A stretch of DNA of 64,000 bases from Pochonia chlamydosporia 170 (GCF_001653235.2 NC_035796.1:434001-498000), one strand, 5' to 3'. Numbered from the stretch's first letter, positions 1 through 11,497 are shown. A program made the numbers and translations. The notes: generated from the letters alone by a model not told the origin.

Positions 1-1308
1 TCTACGTGTCCGCTCACTGACATGAAATGTATTTGCTCCAATAAGAAGATTGATGAAGACGCTGAAAAATGCATATTGGGTGCTTGCACAGTCCCCCAAG
101 CACTAGGCACGTATGACAAGAACAAGAACAAGCTCCTCATCTACGTCTCTGCTAACATACATACATGAAGCCACCAAAAATATAACTTCCACCGCCTGCA
201 ATGCCCCCATTCGGGACAAGTCATCGCGGTATAGCGCCATGTCAATTTCCTTTGGAGTCATAACCGTCCTTATCGGCCTTGTGCGCATCATCTACAAAAA
301 GTCTATAAAAGCAACCAAAACACTCAGCCCCGACGACTGGGTCATCATTGTTGCGCTTGCACTCCGCATACCCGGCATTGTCATCAATGTCCAGGGGCTG
401 GCTCGCCACGGACTGGGTAGGGATGTCTGGACTCTAGGCCCAGAGTTAGTCACCTTTGCCCAGTTCTTCTTCGCCGAGGAAGTCATGTACTTTATAGAGT
501 TGTCTCTCATCAAGCTTGCCTTGTCGCTCTTTTTCTTTTATATCTTCCCGTCCAAAAACATCCGACGACTTCTTCTAGGTACAACTATTTTTAACGCTCT
601 CTATGGGGGAGCCTTTGTTATAGCGGCTATTTTCCAATGTACGCCTATCAGTTACTTCTGGACTAAGGAATTTACGCCTTCTAATGGCCATTGCATCAAC
701 CTTAATGTATTTGGCTGGGTTCACGCCGCTATTAGCATTGTTCTTGATGTTTGGCTCATTGCTATACCTCTTAGCCAAATTCCGGCGCTAAAGCTACACT
801 GGAAGAAGAAAGTCGGCGTGATAATCATGTTTCTTGTCGGAACATTGTAAGTACTTTGAAGAAAATCCCCCCATAACCCGGTTTGCTAACAGGGACATTA
901 AACTAGTGTCACTATCGTCTCCATTTTGCGCCTACAATCCCTCATTACGTTTGCCAACTCACATAACCCAACCTGGGACCACTATGAAGTTATATACTGG
1001 TCCACTATTGAGATCAACGTTGGGATAATCTGCTGCTGCCTCCCTGCCATGCGGCCACTGCTGGTCCGGCTCATCCCGGGACTGGGATCGGGTACAAATA
1101 ACGCAAAGTCCAACATGGAGGACTACAGCGGAGGATCTCAGGAGCAGAGTAAAAACAATTTGTCCATGAATAAGGAGCAGTATATGCTTTCAAACTCGCA
1201 GTCTAGCAAGTCGCGTCTGCGACGAGGCAGTGGTAAGTGACGTCCCCTGAATAAAAACGGACAAGGCTAAAGATTATGGTAGATACGGAGTCAGTGTGGC
1301 GAGACTAG
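1..1308 (+). CDS. CFEM-domain Pth11-like GPCR (fungal rhodopsin-fold membrane protein), 5' end outside window
   Basis: Partial gene. The first exon (1-about 106) is open from base 1 and encodes the end of a cysteine-rich CFEM-type domain, with the motif [10 protein letters not shown] followed by spaced Cys (KCILGACT). Exon 2 (171-846), exon 3 (907-1232) and exon 4 (1283-1308, stop TAG) encode a multi-pass membrane domain of the fungal rhodopsin/SAT4 type: 'TKNIT...AP.RDKS' leads into several hydrophobic helices ([26 protein letters not shown] and others), then a charged, Ser/Gln-rich cytoplasmic tail. Introns at 847-906 and 1233-1282 are canonical, with gctaa branch sites. The first junction keeps frame only with a GC-AG intron (107-170); the nearby GT at 111 would shift the frame. 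Family knowledge: such receptors sense surfaces or host cues at the plasma membrane (Magnaporthe Pth11). The ligand cannot be inferred here. Confidence 0.85.
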
Positions 1309-2078
1309 GACTCGTTTGTATCAGCATTGTTAGATGGGTCAAATTAGCGATCCAATTCAAGCCATTTTAGTTGAGCATAACGAATACTTCACCTGTAGGA
1401 ACGCGAAGAGGATCAAATGTTACTAGGAAGTTTGCGAGTTATATTTCACGGGCTAACTTGGCCGGTGTTTGTGTATAATAATTACTTACTTTCGCCCAAG
1501 TTGCGATTAGGCAACTAAATAGATACGCAGTCCCCAGTCTCGAGGTTGCTTACTTTTTTTTTTCTTCCTTGTCCCTGAGCTCTAAATAAGCAGTTGCATG
1601 AGGCCGTGACGGTGAACAAACAGCGGCTCAGCTAAGACTCACGATAGGGATGGCGCAATGCCAGACGATGAACAGCTCAAGAGGACTAAGAATCTCAACG
1701 AGGGTCATCCAACATGTACAAGTTGCCTTTGGTTTGGTCATAGTTTTGCTCTAGAGTGATCTTGTAGTAGTGCAGGACAAACCCATTACCCATGCATTCA
1801 GACTGCCCTAACCTCCAAGGTACTTAGAACCAATGTCCCAATCAGAACCAAAGACCAACAGCAACATATTTCACTTAAACTGTGACGCGGCAGAAACTAA
1901 CATGGCCTGAATCGCCTGAACACAGCGCATTTTGTTGATCTGCACGCTACATGTAGCTAGTGACGACTCAACAACAATGCATTCAAAGGTGGGAGAGGTC
2001 AATTAACAGTCTCGCATGCAACAGCGGTATAAAACGCCAAAATTTACATTTTTCTATTCATATGTATACAAACACCCC
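1309..2078. other. Intergenic region, no gene seen
   Basis: About 770 bases between the convergent 3' ends of the GPCR gene and the first KP4-like gene. It is moderately AT-rich with a T-run near 1553-1563. No reading frame with protein-like composition, tRNA or repeat was recognised. Confidence 0.6.
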
Positions 2079-2527
2079 TTAGCAGTGGCAGTCGCCCTCG
2101 CAGCAAGGCTTACCAACATAATTGACAGTAAGCTCGCCCTTGCTAACATCATTACCAGGCTGAGTAGGAATAGAGCCACACTGTCGGCACTTGTGATCTA
2201 TCAGGCCTTGAACCTGGTTGTAGGCGTCCCTGGCGGAACCAGAAGCGCCGTTCTGGTAGAAAGCGCACACGCTGCCCTGAGAGCCGTGAGAGCAGGCAAT
2301 TTGCTCTGTTTATGGGTTAGTCACGGGTGTCATCATGTAGTGGTATAAGTCTACTTACGTCCGGTGTTGAAGCGACGGTCACCGCCGCCACCAGCAATCA
2401 GGTTGCCGATTTGGTCGTGAACAACTTGCAGGGAGGCATCGTTGAAGGAGCAAACGCCGGAGCCGCGGCAGTTGATACCTAGGGCAGCGGCGCTGGAGAT
2501 GAAGAAGACGATGGATGAGAGTTGCAT
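2079..2527 (-). CDS. KP4 killer-toxin-like small secreted protein, paralogue A
   Basis: Two exons, complement(2079-2305, 2359-2527), 131 residues. Residues 1-16 form a signal peptide (MQLSSIVFFISSAAA); cleavage before LGINCRGSG gives the usual KP4-type mature N-terminus. The C-terminal half carries the family signature CGSIPTQPGNDVSKGELTV and several cysteines expected to form disulfides. The 53-base intron (2306-2358) has a GTAAGT donor and a CAG acceptor and interrupts the codon after NTG in phase 1. KP4 is a killer protein of an Ustilago maydis virus, and related genes occur in many ascomycete genomes; KP4 itself acts on calcium channels. Activity of this copy is unknown. A TATAAAAG box lies at 2613-2620, about 85 bases upstream of the ATG. 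Paralogues B and C lie within the next 4.2 kb. Confidence 0.88.
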
Positions 2528-4178
2528 TTTGATGTGTACGAGTGTGGTGTGAGTGATTGAGTCAGGATCTTGATGGGGATACTGGGAGAGATGAATAGGT
2601 GATGGTGAGAAGCTTTTATATCTTTTGTGCTTCTCAGTCTCTCCGGTTATCTGTTTAGCGCTGGTAGCTGGTTGTTTCAGCATCATGAATTTGGAATCCC
2701 CTGGTCAACATAACACAGTCTATACCTTCTTCATGACGATTGACTAGCAGGCATGCGGTGGAAAGAGGAACATCGTCTGACTCCAAAGCAATGTACCTAT
2801 ACTTCGCCTCACGATGTCTGCTCCATTCGCAAGTACATCTGCAGAGTGCCGTTTCCACGCAGTTGCACATGGCATCAAAGCGACCCTGTCTATGGTCAGA
2901 AGTATGGAAAGCTTCTGGCCAAATACTTACGAGTTACTCAACTGGGGAAGAGCCAAGCTCAATTGCTTCCTCAACCACTACCCGTTATTTTAGCATCCTC
3001 CGCAATAGTTCCCTGATTCCAAGACAAGGTAACTCCCAGATCCACCAGATGATGCTGATTTCCCACCAATCACCCTAGTAAGCCATCGTCATAGATCAGG
3101 TATGCTACAGGCGAAGGCCTTCTCCACAGTCTGCAACAGGCTAGTTGAGCCAAATCCTGTACTCAGAGTTAGTTGTCTCGCGCGCGTTTTAGGCAACGAG
3201 GAGGGAAGATGGCATAGCGTCGGCATGTCCGCCTCAATCTCATGCAGGGTTACTTCCATGCACCGGGTCATCGGCGAGTTTAACTAGCGCCTAAGAAATC
3301 AGCCCTGAACAACGTACGCGGCTGGATTTGAGCTGGAAGTTAATGACTGGTGGTGATGGCTTGAAGGTTGTCTTTGCCGCCGGTTGTGTGGAGTCCGGCA
3401 GTCGATGCTGAAATGCAGGGGAAACTCAAAGAGGCGCTGGGGCGATGATGACCCCTGGAAACGGGATTGATGGAGCAACACTAGTGCTTAGTCAATCGGT
3501 TGAGGCGTTGTAGATCTGTTGATCTTGCGCAGATGTAGTGTATCTTTTCGATTGTTCACCATGGATTGGGTTATTGACATCCCAATGGGCGGGTGACGCG
3601 TAGAAGTGGCTGTCGCGGAATGTCGGAATAGTTTCTCACCTGATATATTTTTGATATGTCATAATTCATGTACTGGGGCGGTAAACATATGGCAACGGGG
3701 AGACTCGGTGTGTGTAGTTGAGAGGGCGCGAACCTTGATGTCTGTCAGCAACTAGTCTCACGGAGAAATTGACGTAGTCGGTTTGAGATCACGGCTCATA
3801 CATGCGGCAACTATCATTCTGTAATTCGGCATACTAGGGTTAAGCCGAACTGGTTTCTTGAAAAACCCTGCGAGCAAGCATGTAAGATGGAAGTGGCGCA
3901 AAGTTACGTCTCGTACACAATACACCACGTACGAAAGTGAGAAACCAATACAGTTTGTAATGGATGAGGCTTGAGGTTTATGTGAGATCTACAGACTCAG
4001 GGTTGCAGCGCAATAAGTCATAATATTTCGCAGTACAACACATCACAACTGGTGATAATCTTAAAAACTGAGTGACCGATTTAAACATGCCATCTATTGC
4101 TGTAATACACCACGTCTACCCCTATAACCAAAATGTACATGTAACCCATCACGAACGTTTCAACTCGCCAAAACCCAT
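2528..4178. other. Intergenic region between KP4-like genes A and B
   Basis: About 1.65 kb. It contains the promoter of gene A at its left end and the 3' flank of gene B at its right end. The short ORFs on both strands lack codon bias, start context or recognisable domains. No fourth KP4-like copy was seen. Confidence 0.55.
2613..2620 (-). promoter_or_regulatory. TATA box of KP4-like gene A
   Basis: TATAAAAG on the minus strand, 86 bases before the start codon at 2527. KP4-like gene C has a TATA element at nearly the same distance. Confidence 0.55.
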
Positions 4179-4562
4179 CTAGCAAGCACCCTGACAGTGA
4201 GGATCTCCAACAACATTAACAGTGAGCTCACCCTTGCTCACATCATTACCAGGCTGCGTAGGCACAGAACCACACTTCTTGCACCCGTGGTTGAGCAAGT
4301 CCTGGAGGAAACCGGATGTTTGCCCAGCGGTACCAGTCGCACCGTTTTGGTAGAACGCGCAGAGGGAACCAGTGCAGGCAATCTGCTGGCCGGTCGAGTA
4401 TCTGCGATTACGGTCCTGAATGTTGTCCACGATGGCTTTGAGGTTGATGAGGTTGCCCGCGGCGCCGTCTGATGGGCAGAGACCGGAGCCGCGGCAGTTG
4501 ATGCCCAGAGCAGAGGTAGATGCTGCGAGGGCGGCGACAGAGGTGAGGATTGAGTACTTCAT
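4179..4562 (-). CDS. KP4 killer-toxin-like small secreted protein, paralogue B (intronless)
   Basis: Single exon of 127 residues. Signal peptide residues 1-18 (MKYSILTSVAALAASTSA), then LGINCRGSGLC as in the other two copies. The family core CGSVPTQPGNDVSKGELTV is near the C-terminus (about residues 97-115). Cysteines at about 23, 29, 63, 68, 94, 97, 123 and 127 suggest a compact disulfide-bonded extracellular protein. The start at 4562 is chosen because the longer open frame upstream (to 4733) has no signal sequence. Unlike A and C, it has no intron at the position after (N/S)TG: the coding sequence runs directly into QQIAC. It is on the same strand as A. Function beyond the KP4-like fold is not known. 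Confidence 0.88.
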   Translation of the reverse strand: MKYSILTSVAALAASTSALGINCRGSGLCPSDGAAGNLINLKAIVDNIQDRNRRYSTGQQIACTGSLCAFYQNGATGTAGQTSGFLQDLLNHGCKKCGSVPTQPGNDVSKGELTVNVVGDPHCQGAC

Positions 4563-6178
4563 TGTGTTTGTATAGAAGAGAGATGAGGATGGGAGGTGTT
4601 GTTTGTAATGGAGTGTATGCAGATGGGGGATTTGAGGGACTAAATATGATTTGCGACTAGCAGTTTCCGTGAAAGGAGTATGAGACGGCATGATACGTTC
4701 CAATGGCCTCAGATATTGTAGACCACGTCCCACGTGAGTCGATCAAGGCTGGACACCGGCTGGTGTGCCATCTCCATGACAAAAGATTACCGGTAAACGT
4801 GCCAGTACAGTTGCCCATGCGTGAAAGAACAAAAAGTATAATCATGTACTACGTTGAGTGCCGGGCATCAACTTCGCCACAGCCCTCAACAGTCATGAAG
4901 AGTAAAACACCAAGATATGCCAAGTAGGAAAGTTACACAACTCCACAAGCTAGACTACGAATTGCCGCCAATGACACAGATGGAGCAACAATTACCCCGA
5001 GAATAAGATCCTTGGGCATGGCAGGCGGACACATTCAACGTTCAACAAGACATCCAATCGAAGTTCACTTTCCGCAAGCCTTCAGGCCATAACAGGCAGT
5101 TAGACATCCGAAACCAGCATCAACTGATCCATCGCGGTATCCTTGATTCCAAATCCAAGCCATATCTCATAGTTCCTCCAAGTCCGCCCTATTTCTCAAG
5201 CCTCCAAATCCTTCCAGCAATTCTCAAACCCACTTTCCACAGCCCCGTGAATGCTTCCCCACGAACGATTGCCGGAAAAATTAATGGCGCCAAACTGATC
5301 GACGCGGCGTCTTCTAGCGCGTCGGCCCTATTATACCCTGTCGCTAGCCCTGGCTTTTGTCTCTGAGCTAGGCTTGGCTGACGGATACCATCTTGTTTCG
5401 GGCGCCGGCACGGATGGGATCGAATCCTCTAACTGCATGTACCTTGGTTGGACTGAGGGTAGCTTTGCAGTCGTGACGCTAGTTTAGTACTTTGGTTTTG
5501 TCTCCTGTGCAGAACCGGGCTCGCCGAAGCCACCACGGTGCATTTCACACCCCAGAATACTCATCTTTCTCGGGGATACTGTTGTGTGCTGATTATGGAG
5601 AATTGCGTCGATCAGGGAGCTAGGAGGAATTTGGTACCTCGTGTCTGCGTTACTTTGCGTTTGTGGACTGCATTTACAGCCATATGCCGGCCGGCATCCG
5701 ATTCCGACTAACACCCACTAAATTTGGGGGGTTTTCGGTAGTGACATCATGGTGTCTTGTTTGGTATTACCCCTGCTGTGGTATGGCGACTAAGATGGCA
5801 CATGGAAAGCCTGGAACTTTCGAAGGTTGTAGCTGGAGGGTTGTTGGGCTGTTGGACGAGGTACATCGGTGAAGCTAAGCTGAGAACTTGTACAGATACT
5901 TGCAGTCTTGTCGTGTAATCGGCAGGATGCAGGGGCGTTTGTCTAATTCGACGAGATATCTGATTACTTAGCACAGATCAAAGCATTGCCCCGGGATGTG
6001 AAACCCAACATTTGCCCAAAATCTGCATGCTACTTCTTCTCTACTCACTCTGTGATTCTGCTATCTTACATTCTTGTATTCTTGTTGTATATAAGAGCCT
6101 CTTCCTCCACATTCACTTCGCTCATTTTCACCCAATACCACCAGCACACGTCTAAACTCGTTACTATCATACATCACA
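4563..6178. other. Intergenic region between divergent KP4-like genes B and C
   Basis: About 1.6 kb shared upstream region of two divergently oriented paralogues. The right end has a clear TATATAAG box for gene C. No coding sequence was recognised. Confidence 0.6.
6088..6095 (+). promoter_or_regulatory. TATA box of KP4-like gene C
   Basis: TATATAAG, 91 bases before the ATG at 6179 and followed by a C/A-rich leader. The spacing is close to that of gene A on the opposite strand. Confidence 0.6.
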
Positions 6179-6687
6179 ATGGTCTCCCTCAGCATCATCG
6201 CCACATTTGTTGCCAGCGCCGCCGCTCTTGGTATCAACTGCCGCGGTTCCGGTGGCTGCAACTTCAACGACGCCAAGTTGAGCGATGTCTTGACCCAAGT
6301 TAAGCAGATTCAAGCTCAGGGCAATGGCAATCATCGCTATAACACAGGAGGTAAGTTGCTGTATCTGAGGCGGTAGTCGTGGAATAACAGTTCGCACGTC
6401 TCTGGTCCCTCTTGTTTCTATTGCGCACACTCACAGCTGCTAACGGAGGCGTAGTCCAACTTGCTTGTGCCCAAGGCCAATACGCCTCCATTTGTGCCTT
6501 CTACCAAAATGGCGCCAGCGGCACGGCTAATGATGCTGCCGGTCAGCTTCAGGGTCTGGTTGATCACAAGTGCTCGCAGTGTGGTTCTATTCCCACCCAG
6601 CCAGGAAATGATGTCAGCAAAGGTGAGCTCACTGTTAATGTTGTGAGCGCGCCTTGCTGCAAGGGTAACTGTGTTTGCCCAATTTAG
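6179..6687 (+). CDS. KP4 killer-toxin-like small secreted protein, paralogue C
   Basis: Two exons (6179-6350, 6455-6687), 134 residues. Signal peptide MVSLSIIATFVASAAA, then LGINCRGSGGC at the predicted mature N-terminus. The intron (6351-6454) has a GTAAGT donor, a gctaac branch site and a GTAG acceptor; it falls in phase 1 after NTG, exactly where paralogue A is interrupted. The C-terminal half is very close to A: CAFYQNGASG, then CGSIPTQPGNDVSKGELTV, then a Cys-rich tail (CCKGNCVC). It is oriented opposite to A and B. Extracellular location is inferred from the signal peptide; killer or antifungal activity is only a family-level suggestion. Confidence 0.88.
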
Positions 6688-6878
6688 AGGACAAGGAGGC
6701 GGTAGTGTATACATAGACGTCTTTGAAGCGAATGGATATAATAAATATGCTGAAATGCATTTTGCAAAACCTATGCTGTGTAGAAGAATGTTGGCTTCAT
6801 CATTATAATGCAGGCATACAGTAACATGAGCGCGCTGAAGATCAAGTATGAACTGGGTGGCAAAGGAAAGAAAGTCAT

Positions 6879-9116
6879 CTAATCCACCAATGTAAATCTC
6901 GCGATACCAGAATACCGCAGTCCTCTTCCAAATCCAAGGCCGACCTTCTTCACTTGCCCGCTGGGTAACAAGCGTCCCACGATGCAGCCCGCTCCGGGCT
7001 GATCCTGATATGAAGCCGGCATCAACGTAATCAGGCTCGTCAAGTCGTCCACTTGTTCTGTCAGGATTGCCAACTGGGCATTTCTACTCTGCGTGACCAG
7101 TAACACAAGAGCAGAGTCAAAACTCAAATCCCGAAGGAGCAGAGCGCCGACTCTAATCCACTCCAACAACGCTATCGGTTCGTTCCTTTGTACAGTCTCC
7201 CAGAGTTCGGCCAACTCATGCATGCTTTCGGGCGATATGTTGCGGCCCGTAATCGCCGTATAGGCTGCCAAGGCTCCAGCACAGAGACCCGTCTGCTCAT
7301 GCACGTCGTCTGGCATGTTAAAAGCCATGGCCAATTCTTGTTGCTGTTGAACCGTCCAATCCAGGATTTGGTTGAACTTCATAGGCCACTCTTCTAAACT
7401 TCCTGTGCCGAAATGGCAGTGCATTCGGGTCACGTAGTCATACCCAACATTGTTGAGGTGTAGTCCATTTGATGTAGGCTCAAGAGTGTGAGACTCCTCG
7501 CGACTCCGTAACTCTGGAGTGATCATTCCAATACTTTCGTGATTAACCGGGAGCTGCGATTGCCCACCAAGGAACATGCATGCTCGAAAATCACCGTCGG
7601 CGAGGTGCACTCGGTACAATTCCTGGTACAGCTCGTCAACGGTGCGATGGTAGGTGACGGTAGGCAGCGCCTTATTCACAAGGCCGAGAATGCCAAGTAC
7701 TCGATCTTGTTCAAACTTGCAATGTCTTGTTTGGACAGCTTGAGCAAGGTGCCAATACGATATACCGCCACTTCGGTACAGCTGACGCAGTTTCAGCATT
7801 TTATGAACCTCGGATCGCTGCAGATCGTGAGCAAACCCTGTTCCAAGCAAGGCTCCCCCTTTTATCAGGGACCTCGAGAGCATCTCAATCACCCCTGAGA
7901 GCTGCCACATAGAAGCTCCGGAAAACATATACCTCTCAGGAGTGCAGAAATAAACCGAGTCGGGGATGACGCCTTCTTGTAATGTCCATACTCTTCTGAA
8001 CCAAGGGGCATTGCTGATAGCTGCCATTCGCCGAATCCAAGAAATGCAATCCTGCTCACTCAGCTTTAGATTGAACAAGCTTCCACCTCCGACGACTTCC
8101 TGCAATGCCTCAGGGTATGGTGTACCATGCTTATCTTGCTTGTACATGGCGTTGATGTGCTCGATGGCATTCAAGACCATTTCCCAACCGGGGTCGCCAA
8201 AAGTATTATCCAACCAAACGAAGCAGCCTGTGGCATTTGCGAAATAGGACTTCATTTGGGCAATCTCTACTTCGTTCCTCAGTCTCTGGTCCAGACAAAG
8301 AACGTCGATCCATACATATCTCTCTCCGATGACCACTCGCGCAGCTTCAAGGATCTGCAAGAGCCTCGTCTCGCTCTGAATTGGGATGCTCCATCCCACT
8401 CCGTATCGCGAGCCATCGATATTTGTCGTCTGTCCCCAAACGTGAGATATGGCTGCGTACCTGACTCTACCAACGTCTGCGGATCTAACAACCCGATATT
8501 GCGAAAGGTCGAACAAAAGCGCTGGCAATTGGACAACTCCTGACGCCGGTGATGCGGAAAATAGTGCGGTCCCAAAACTACCCCCAACGTCGTGGCTATT
8601 TGCCCAAGCTGTGGCTAGCCGTTCGGTGAAGTCAAGATGGAGCTTTCCAGCGGCGGGTAACAGACTCTCTGCTGCATCTTCTAGTTCTAGTGGTGGCCAT
8701 AAACCGCGTTCAAGTTTGAGAGTGAACGAGTATGGCTCATCAACAGCGGGGATGGGAGAAGACTGCAGCGGTGTTGTCGCGGCTGCACTGGAGATTGGAA
8801 CCGCGGCTGGAGGAGACGGGTGTTGGTGCTGTTGGTATTGCTGTTGTTGCTGAATCTGATGATGATGCGTTGCAGGCTGTGTTGGAGGATGAGGATGATG
8901 CTGTTGGTACTGTTGGTGCTGTTGATGCTGCGATGAAGCTGCAACATAGTTTTTCGACGCAGACGGCCCCGATACATAAGGATTTGGTGTCAGGTTCTGT
9001 CCAGGCTGTCGATCTGAGGCTTGCGCGGCATAAATGTATTGGTTTGTAGTCTGGCCAGGCGGGTCAACTTGCTTTGATGATCGCTTACCGCCGAACATGG
9101 TCTTGAACTTCTTCAT
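6879..9116 (-). CDS. HET-domain protein with Gln/His-rich N-terminus
   Basis: Single exon, 745 residues, starting at MKKFKTMFGGKRSS (ATG at 9116; an in-frame TTG lies 9 bases upstream). Residues about 60-105 are low-complexity Gln/His/Pro. A heterokaryon-incompatibility (HET) domain follows at about residues 215-390. Its hallmark blocks are visible: YAAISHVWG, RYVWIDVLCLDQ, then the AxxFVWLD-like strand (CFVWLDN) and WFRRVWTLQE. The remaining about 350 residues have no recognised domain. HET proteins act in non-self recognition and, when triggered, cause cell death after hyphal fusion; HET domains are also NLR effector domains in fungi. The gene lies beside the large NLR-like gene, and the two are divergently transcribed from a 2.9-kb intergenic region. 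The partner or trigger cannot be deduced. Confidence 0.9.
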   Translation of the reverse strand: MKKFKTMFGGKRSSKQVDPPGQTTNQYIYAAQASDRQPGQNLTPNPYVSGPSASKNYVAASSQHQQHQQYQQHHPHPPTQPATHHHQIQQQQQYQQHQHPSPPAAVPISSAAATTPLQSSPIPAVDEPYSFTLKLERGLWPPLELEDAAESLLPAAGKLHLDFTERLATAWANSHDVGGSFGTALFSASPASGVVQLPALLFDLSQYRVVRSADVGRVRYAAISHVWGQTTNIDGSRYGVGWSIPIQSETRLLQILEAARVVIGERYVWIDVLCLDQRLRNEVEIAQMKSYFANATGCFVWLDNTFGDPGWEMVLNAIEHINAMYKQDKHGTPYPEALQEVVGGGSLFNLKLSEQDCISWIRRMAAISNAPWFRRVWTLQEGVIPDSVYFCTPERYMFSGASMWQLSGVIEMLSRSLIKGGALLGTGFAHDLQRSEVHKMLKLRQLYRSGGISYWHLAQAVQTRHCKFEQDRVLGILGLVNKALPTVTYHRTVDELYQELYRVHLADGDFRACMFLGGQSQLPVNHESIGMITPELRSREESHTLEPTSNGLHLNNVGYDYVTRMHCHFGTGSLEEWPMKFNQILDWTVQQQQELAMAFNMPDDVHEQTGLCAGALAAYTAITGRNISPESMHELAELWETVQRNEPIALLEWIRVGALLLRDLSFDSALVLLVTQSRNAQLAILTEQVDDLTSLITLMPASYQDQPGAGCIVGRLLPSGQVKKVGLGFGRGLRYSGIARFTLVD

Positions 9117-11460
9117 CTTGGACAATTGATGTGAAGATTGAGTGTCGGCAACTTCACGGCCAGAGTATCGTAGTCTATGAACAAAGCAATGTTGGGTTTG
9201 CGGTGGCAGCAGCCGCTGGCCTACTCATTCAACACCCATGTCCTTTCCTCCTCATCCAGTTTCCGATCCTGCAGACCGTGTATCGTAACCACCTGTCCAC
9301 GAGGCGTTTTGGTGCTTGCGTGTTGGCATATTTGTCGCTGGGTGGCGTTCTAAGCCATCCAGCCAAGCCATAACACTTGAGCCTAGTGTTCAAACTGCAG
9401 TCCAAGCTGAAGAGGAAGCTTACTTGGCCCACCAATGAAGAGAGAGGCACGCTGGTGAATCCAACCGAATCAAGAGATGGCGTGCTAAAGGGCCAGGCTG
9501 GGTGGATCGTCGTAGGATGGGTTGGCCCAGTTGGGTATGTGGCAGAGTTGCTGTTCGATAACATGGTGTCCAGTGTTGTCCAAAGTTGAAACCATGATCA
9601 TGATCAAGCACCTGAGTTGGCGGCAGCATGCCGTGCCAGATATCATGATTTATGGCGATGGCCCGCGCACCTATTGAATCCATGTCGAAAACGAGTCTGC
9701 CGTGCGAATAACTGTCCGGTATCACCGTTCCTCATGGCCTCCCACTCCGCGTAGATGAACCTAAGCCAAAGTTATATGCGCCGGTTCGCCCGTGTTGAGT
9801 TCCTGTCGATATTTATGAAGTGATGAATATGTTTCTGCACTCCGCAGTGCTTTGATGAGCGATGGTTGAGCAATGTTGGCTTGCAGCCAAAAGGAAAGGG
9901 GGCTGTTGATTCCAGAGTATTCCTTGTGCATGAATACGAACGTGCAGCGCTCTTTCGCTGCGTGTGATAAGTCTAGACAAAGACCATAACTCGAAACCTC
10001 GGAAATGTTCCTCGTTTAGCTGCAGATAGTAAATAATCGTGACATATTGTGTATAGTATGAAGATTGCACGGCTGGCCAATGGCTCACAGGCAACGCAAT
10101 TATGTCCCACCTCAACCAAAAAGGAGAGGAGCTGGAATTTCCAACATGCAGTGAAACAACGGTCTCCCAGAGAAGAATGGCATCCGACACAGTGATATGA
10201 GAGCCGGCGTCTGCAGCGTTTGGACACAGGGTTCGATTGCTTTGTCTCATTTTCCTTTGTGCGGCACCCCTTTGCCAAAAGTCTTGTCCATTTTGACTTA
10301 ACTACAGATGGAGATTCTCAGCCCATTTCAGTTCCATGCCTAGCATTTTTCTGGAAGTCTGGCCGTGATTCAGGGTGCTGAGACCATATCAACGAATGGA
10401 TAGCCTTTGCGTGCTAATCCATGGGTGTCATCTGGTAAGATTCAACGAAACCAGCGCAGTATGTAGCTGATGGGCCAGAATCGGGCACACTTAGACGAAA
10501 CCTATTGTATGTGTTACAGTTCAGTCCTGGGGTTAGGCACGTAATGCGACATCAAGAGCCATGGAGTGGGCTGCCTACACCATGCAAAAGGTGAGTGATC
10601 CAACTGTCGCCTTTTTCGTCGGACAGCAGTATTGCAGAGATGCCGTCGTAAGGAGATGGTATCTTCAAAGACAAACTGCAGTGCCTCGAGGAGCACAAGG
10701 TGTAGCCATTCATCCAGGACGCATGTTTCGAGTCGCTCTGACACAACCTACCAACCCGCGGCTTGGTCGCTGCGGCTGCACGTCCATTTCCAAATATCGA
10801 ACGAACCCCCAAAATTTCAGAGGATTTAACAGTTATTGTCATTAGAAGTGACATTGTGCTTTCTAAGGAACCTGCGTCGTGTCGTGTGTTGGCGGCACCG
10901 ACATTCCGACTGGCCCCTGGCCCCGATTCGATGCAGAGAAATGGCCATGGAAAGCCTGCGATGGCAAGCCTGAAAATGCAAGCAAAATACCTGGTTGCAA
11001 ATCCGCAACGTGGAATATAGATTTGTGAGTCAGAGCAGAGATTTGGCTGATTGTAATCGCAAGTCCACGTATGCATCCTCGGCAAACGAGGCCATCACTC
11101 TGATCAGTGATGATGAGCGAGAGCGATGTTCATCCGAGCATGACCACCAAGGTTGGCCAATTCTTCTTGTCGTTTTTGCATTTCGATTCAGCCCTCTCTT
11201 TACTTTCTTCCCTTTCCTCATATGCAATGGCTGAGAATTGAACCAGGCCCTTCAGAAGCATTCGTGGCAGAAAAGTACAGACGGAAACAAAACCTGGTCA
11301 TCTGTGTAACGTGTGGCTTTATTGCCTGTCAGCAGCAGCTTCGGTGCTTGCAAGACATCATGCGCATGAATACAACCAAGTCTGTGAATGTGAAGGCTGT
11401 GAGACCTACCGGACGCTGCTTCCAAGCGAATTCACTCTGCACGGAGTACGGAGTGTGGAT

Positions 11461-11497
11461 GGGATGGGATGGGCTGGGCTGGGCTGGGATGGGCTGG
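11461..11497 (+). repeat. GGG(A/C)T array, potential G-quadruplex
   Basis: Seven GGG runs separated by two-base loops (AT or CT) in 37 bases. It lies about 540 bases upstream of the NLR-like start codon. Confidence 0.8.

Noticed and set aside
2016..2348. 110-codon plus-strand frame over KP4-like gene A
   Set aside because: It is the antisense shadow of a well-supported gene.
10552..11085. 177-codon minus-strand open frame between HET and NLR genes
   Set aside because: No domain, low-quality composition, overlaps other frames; better explained as chance in a GC-balanced gap.
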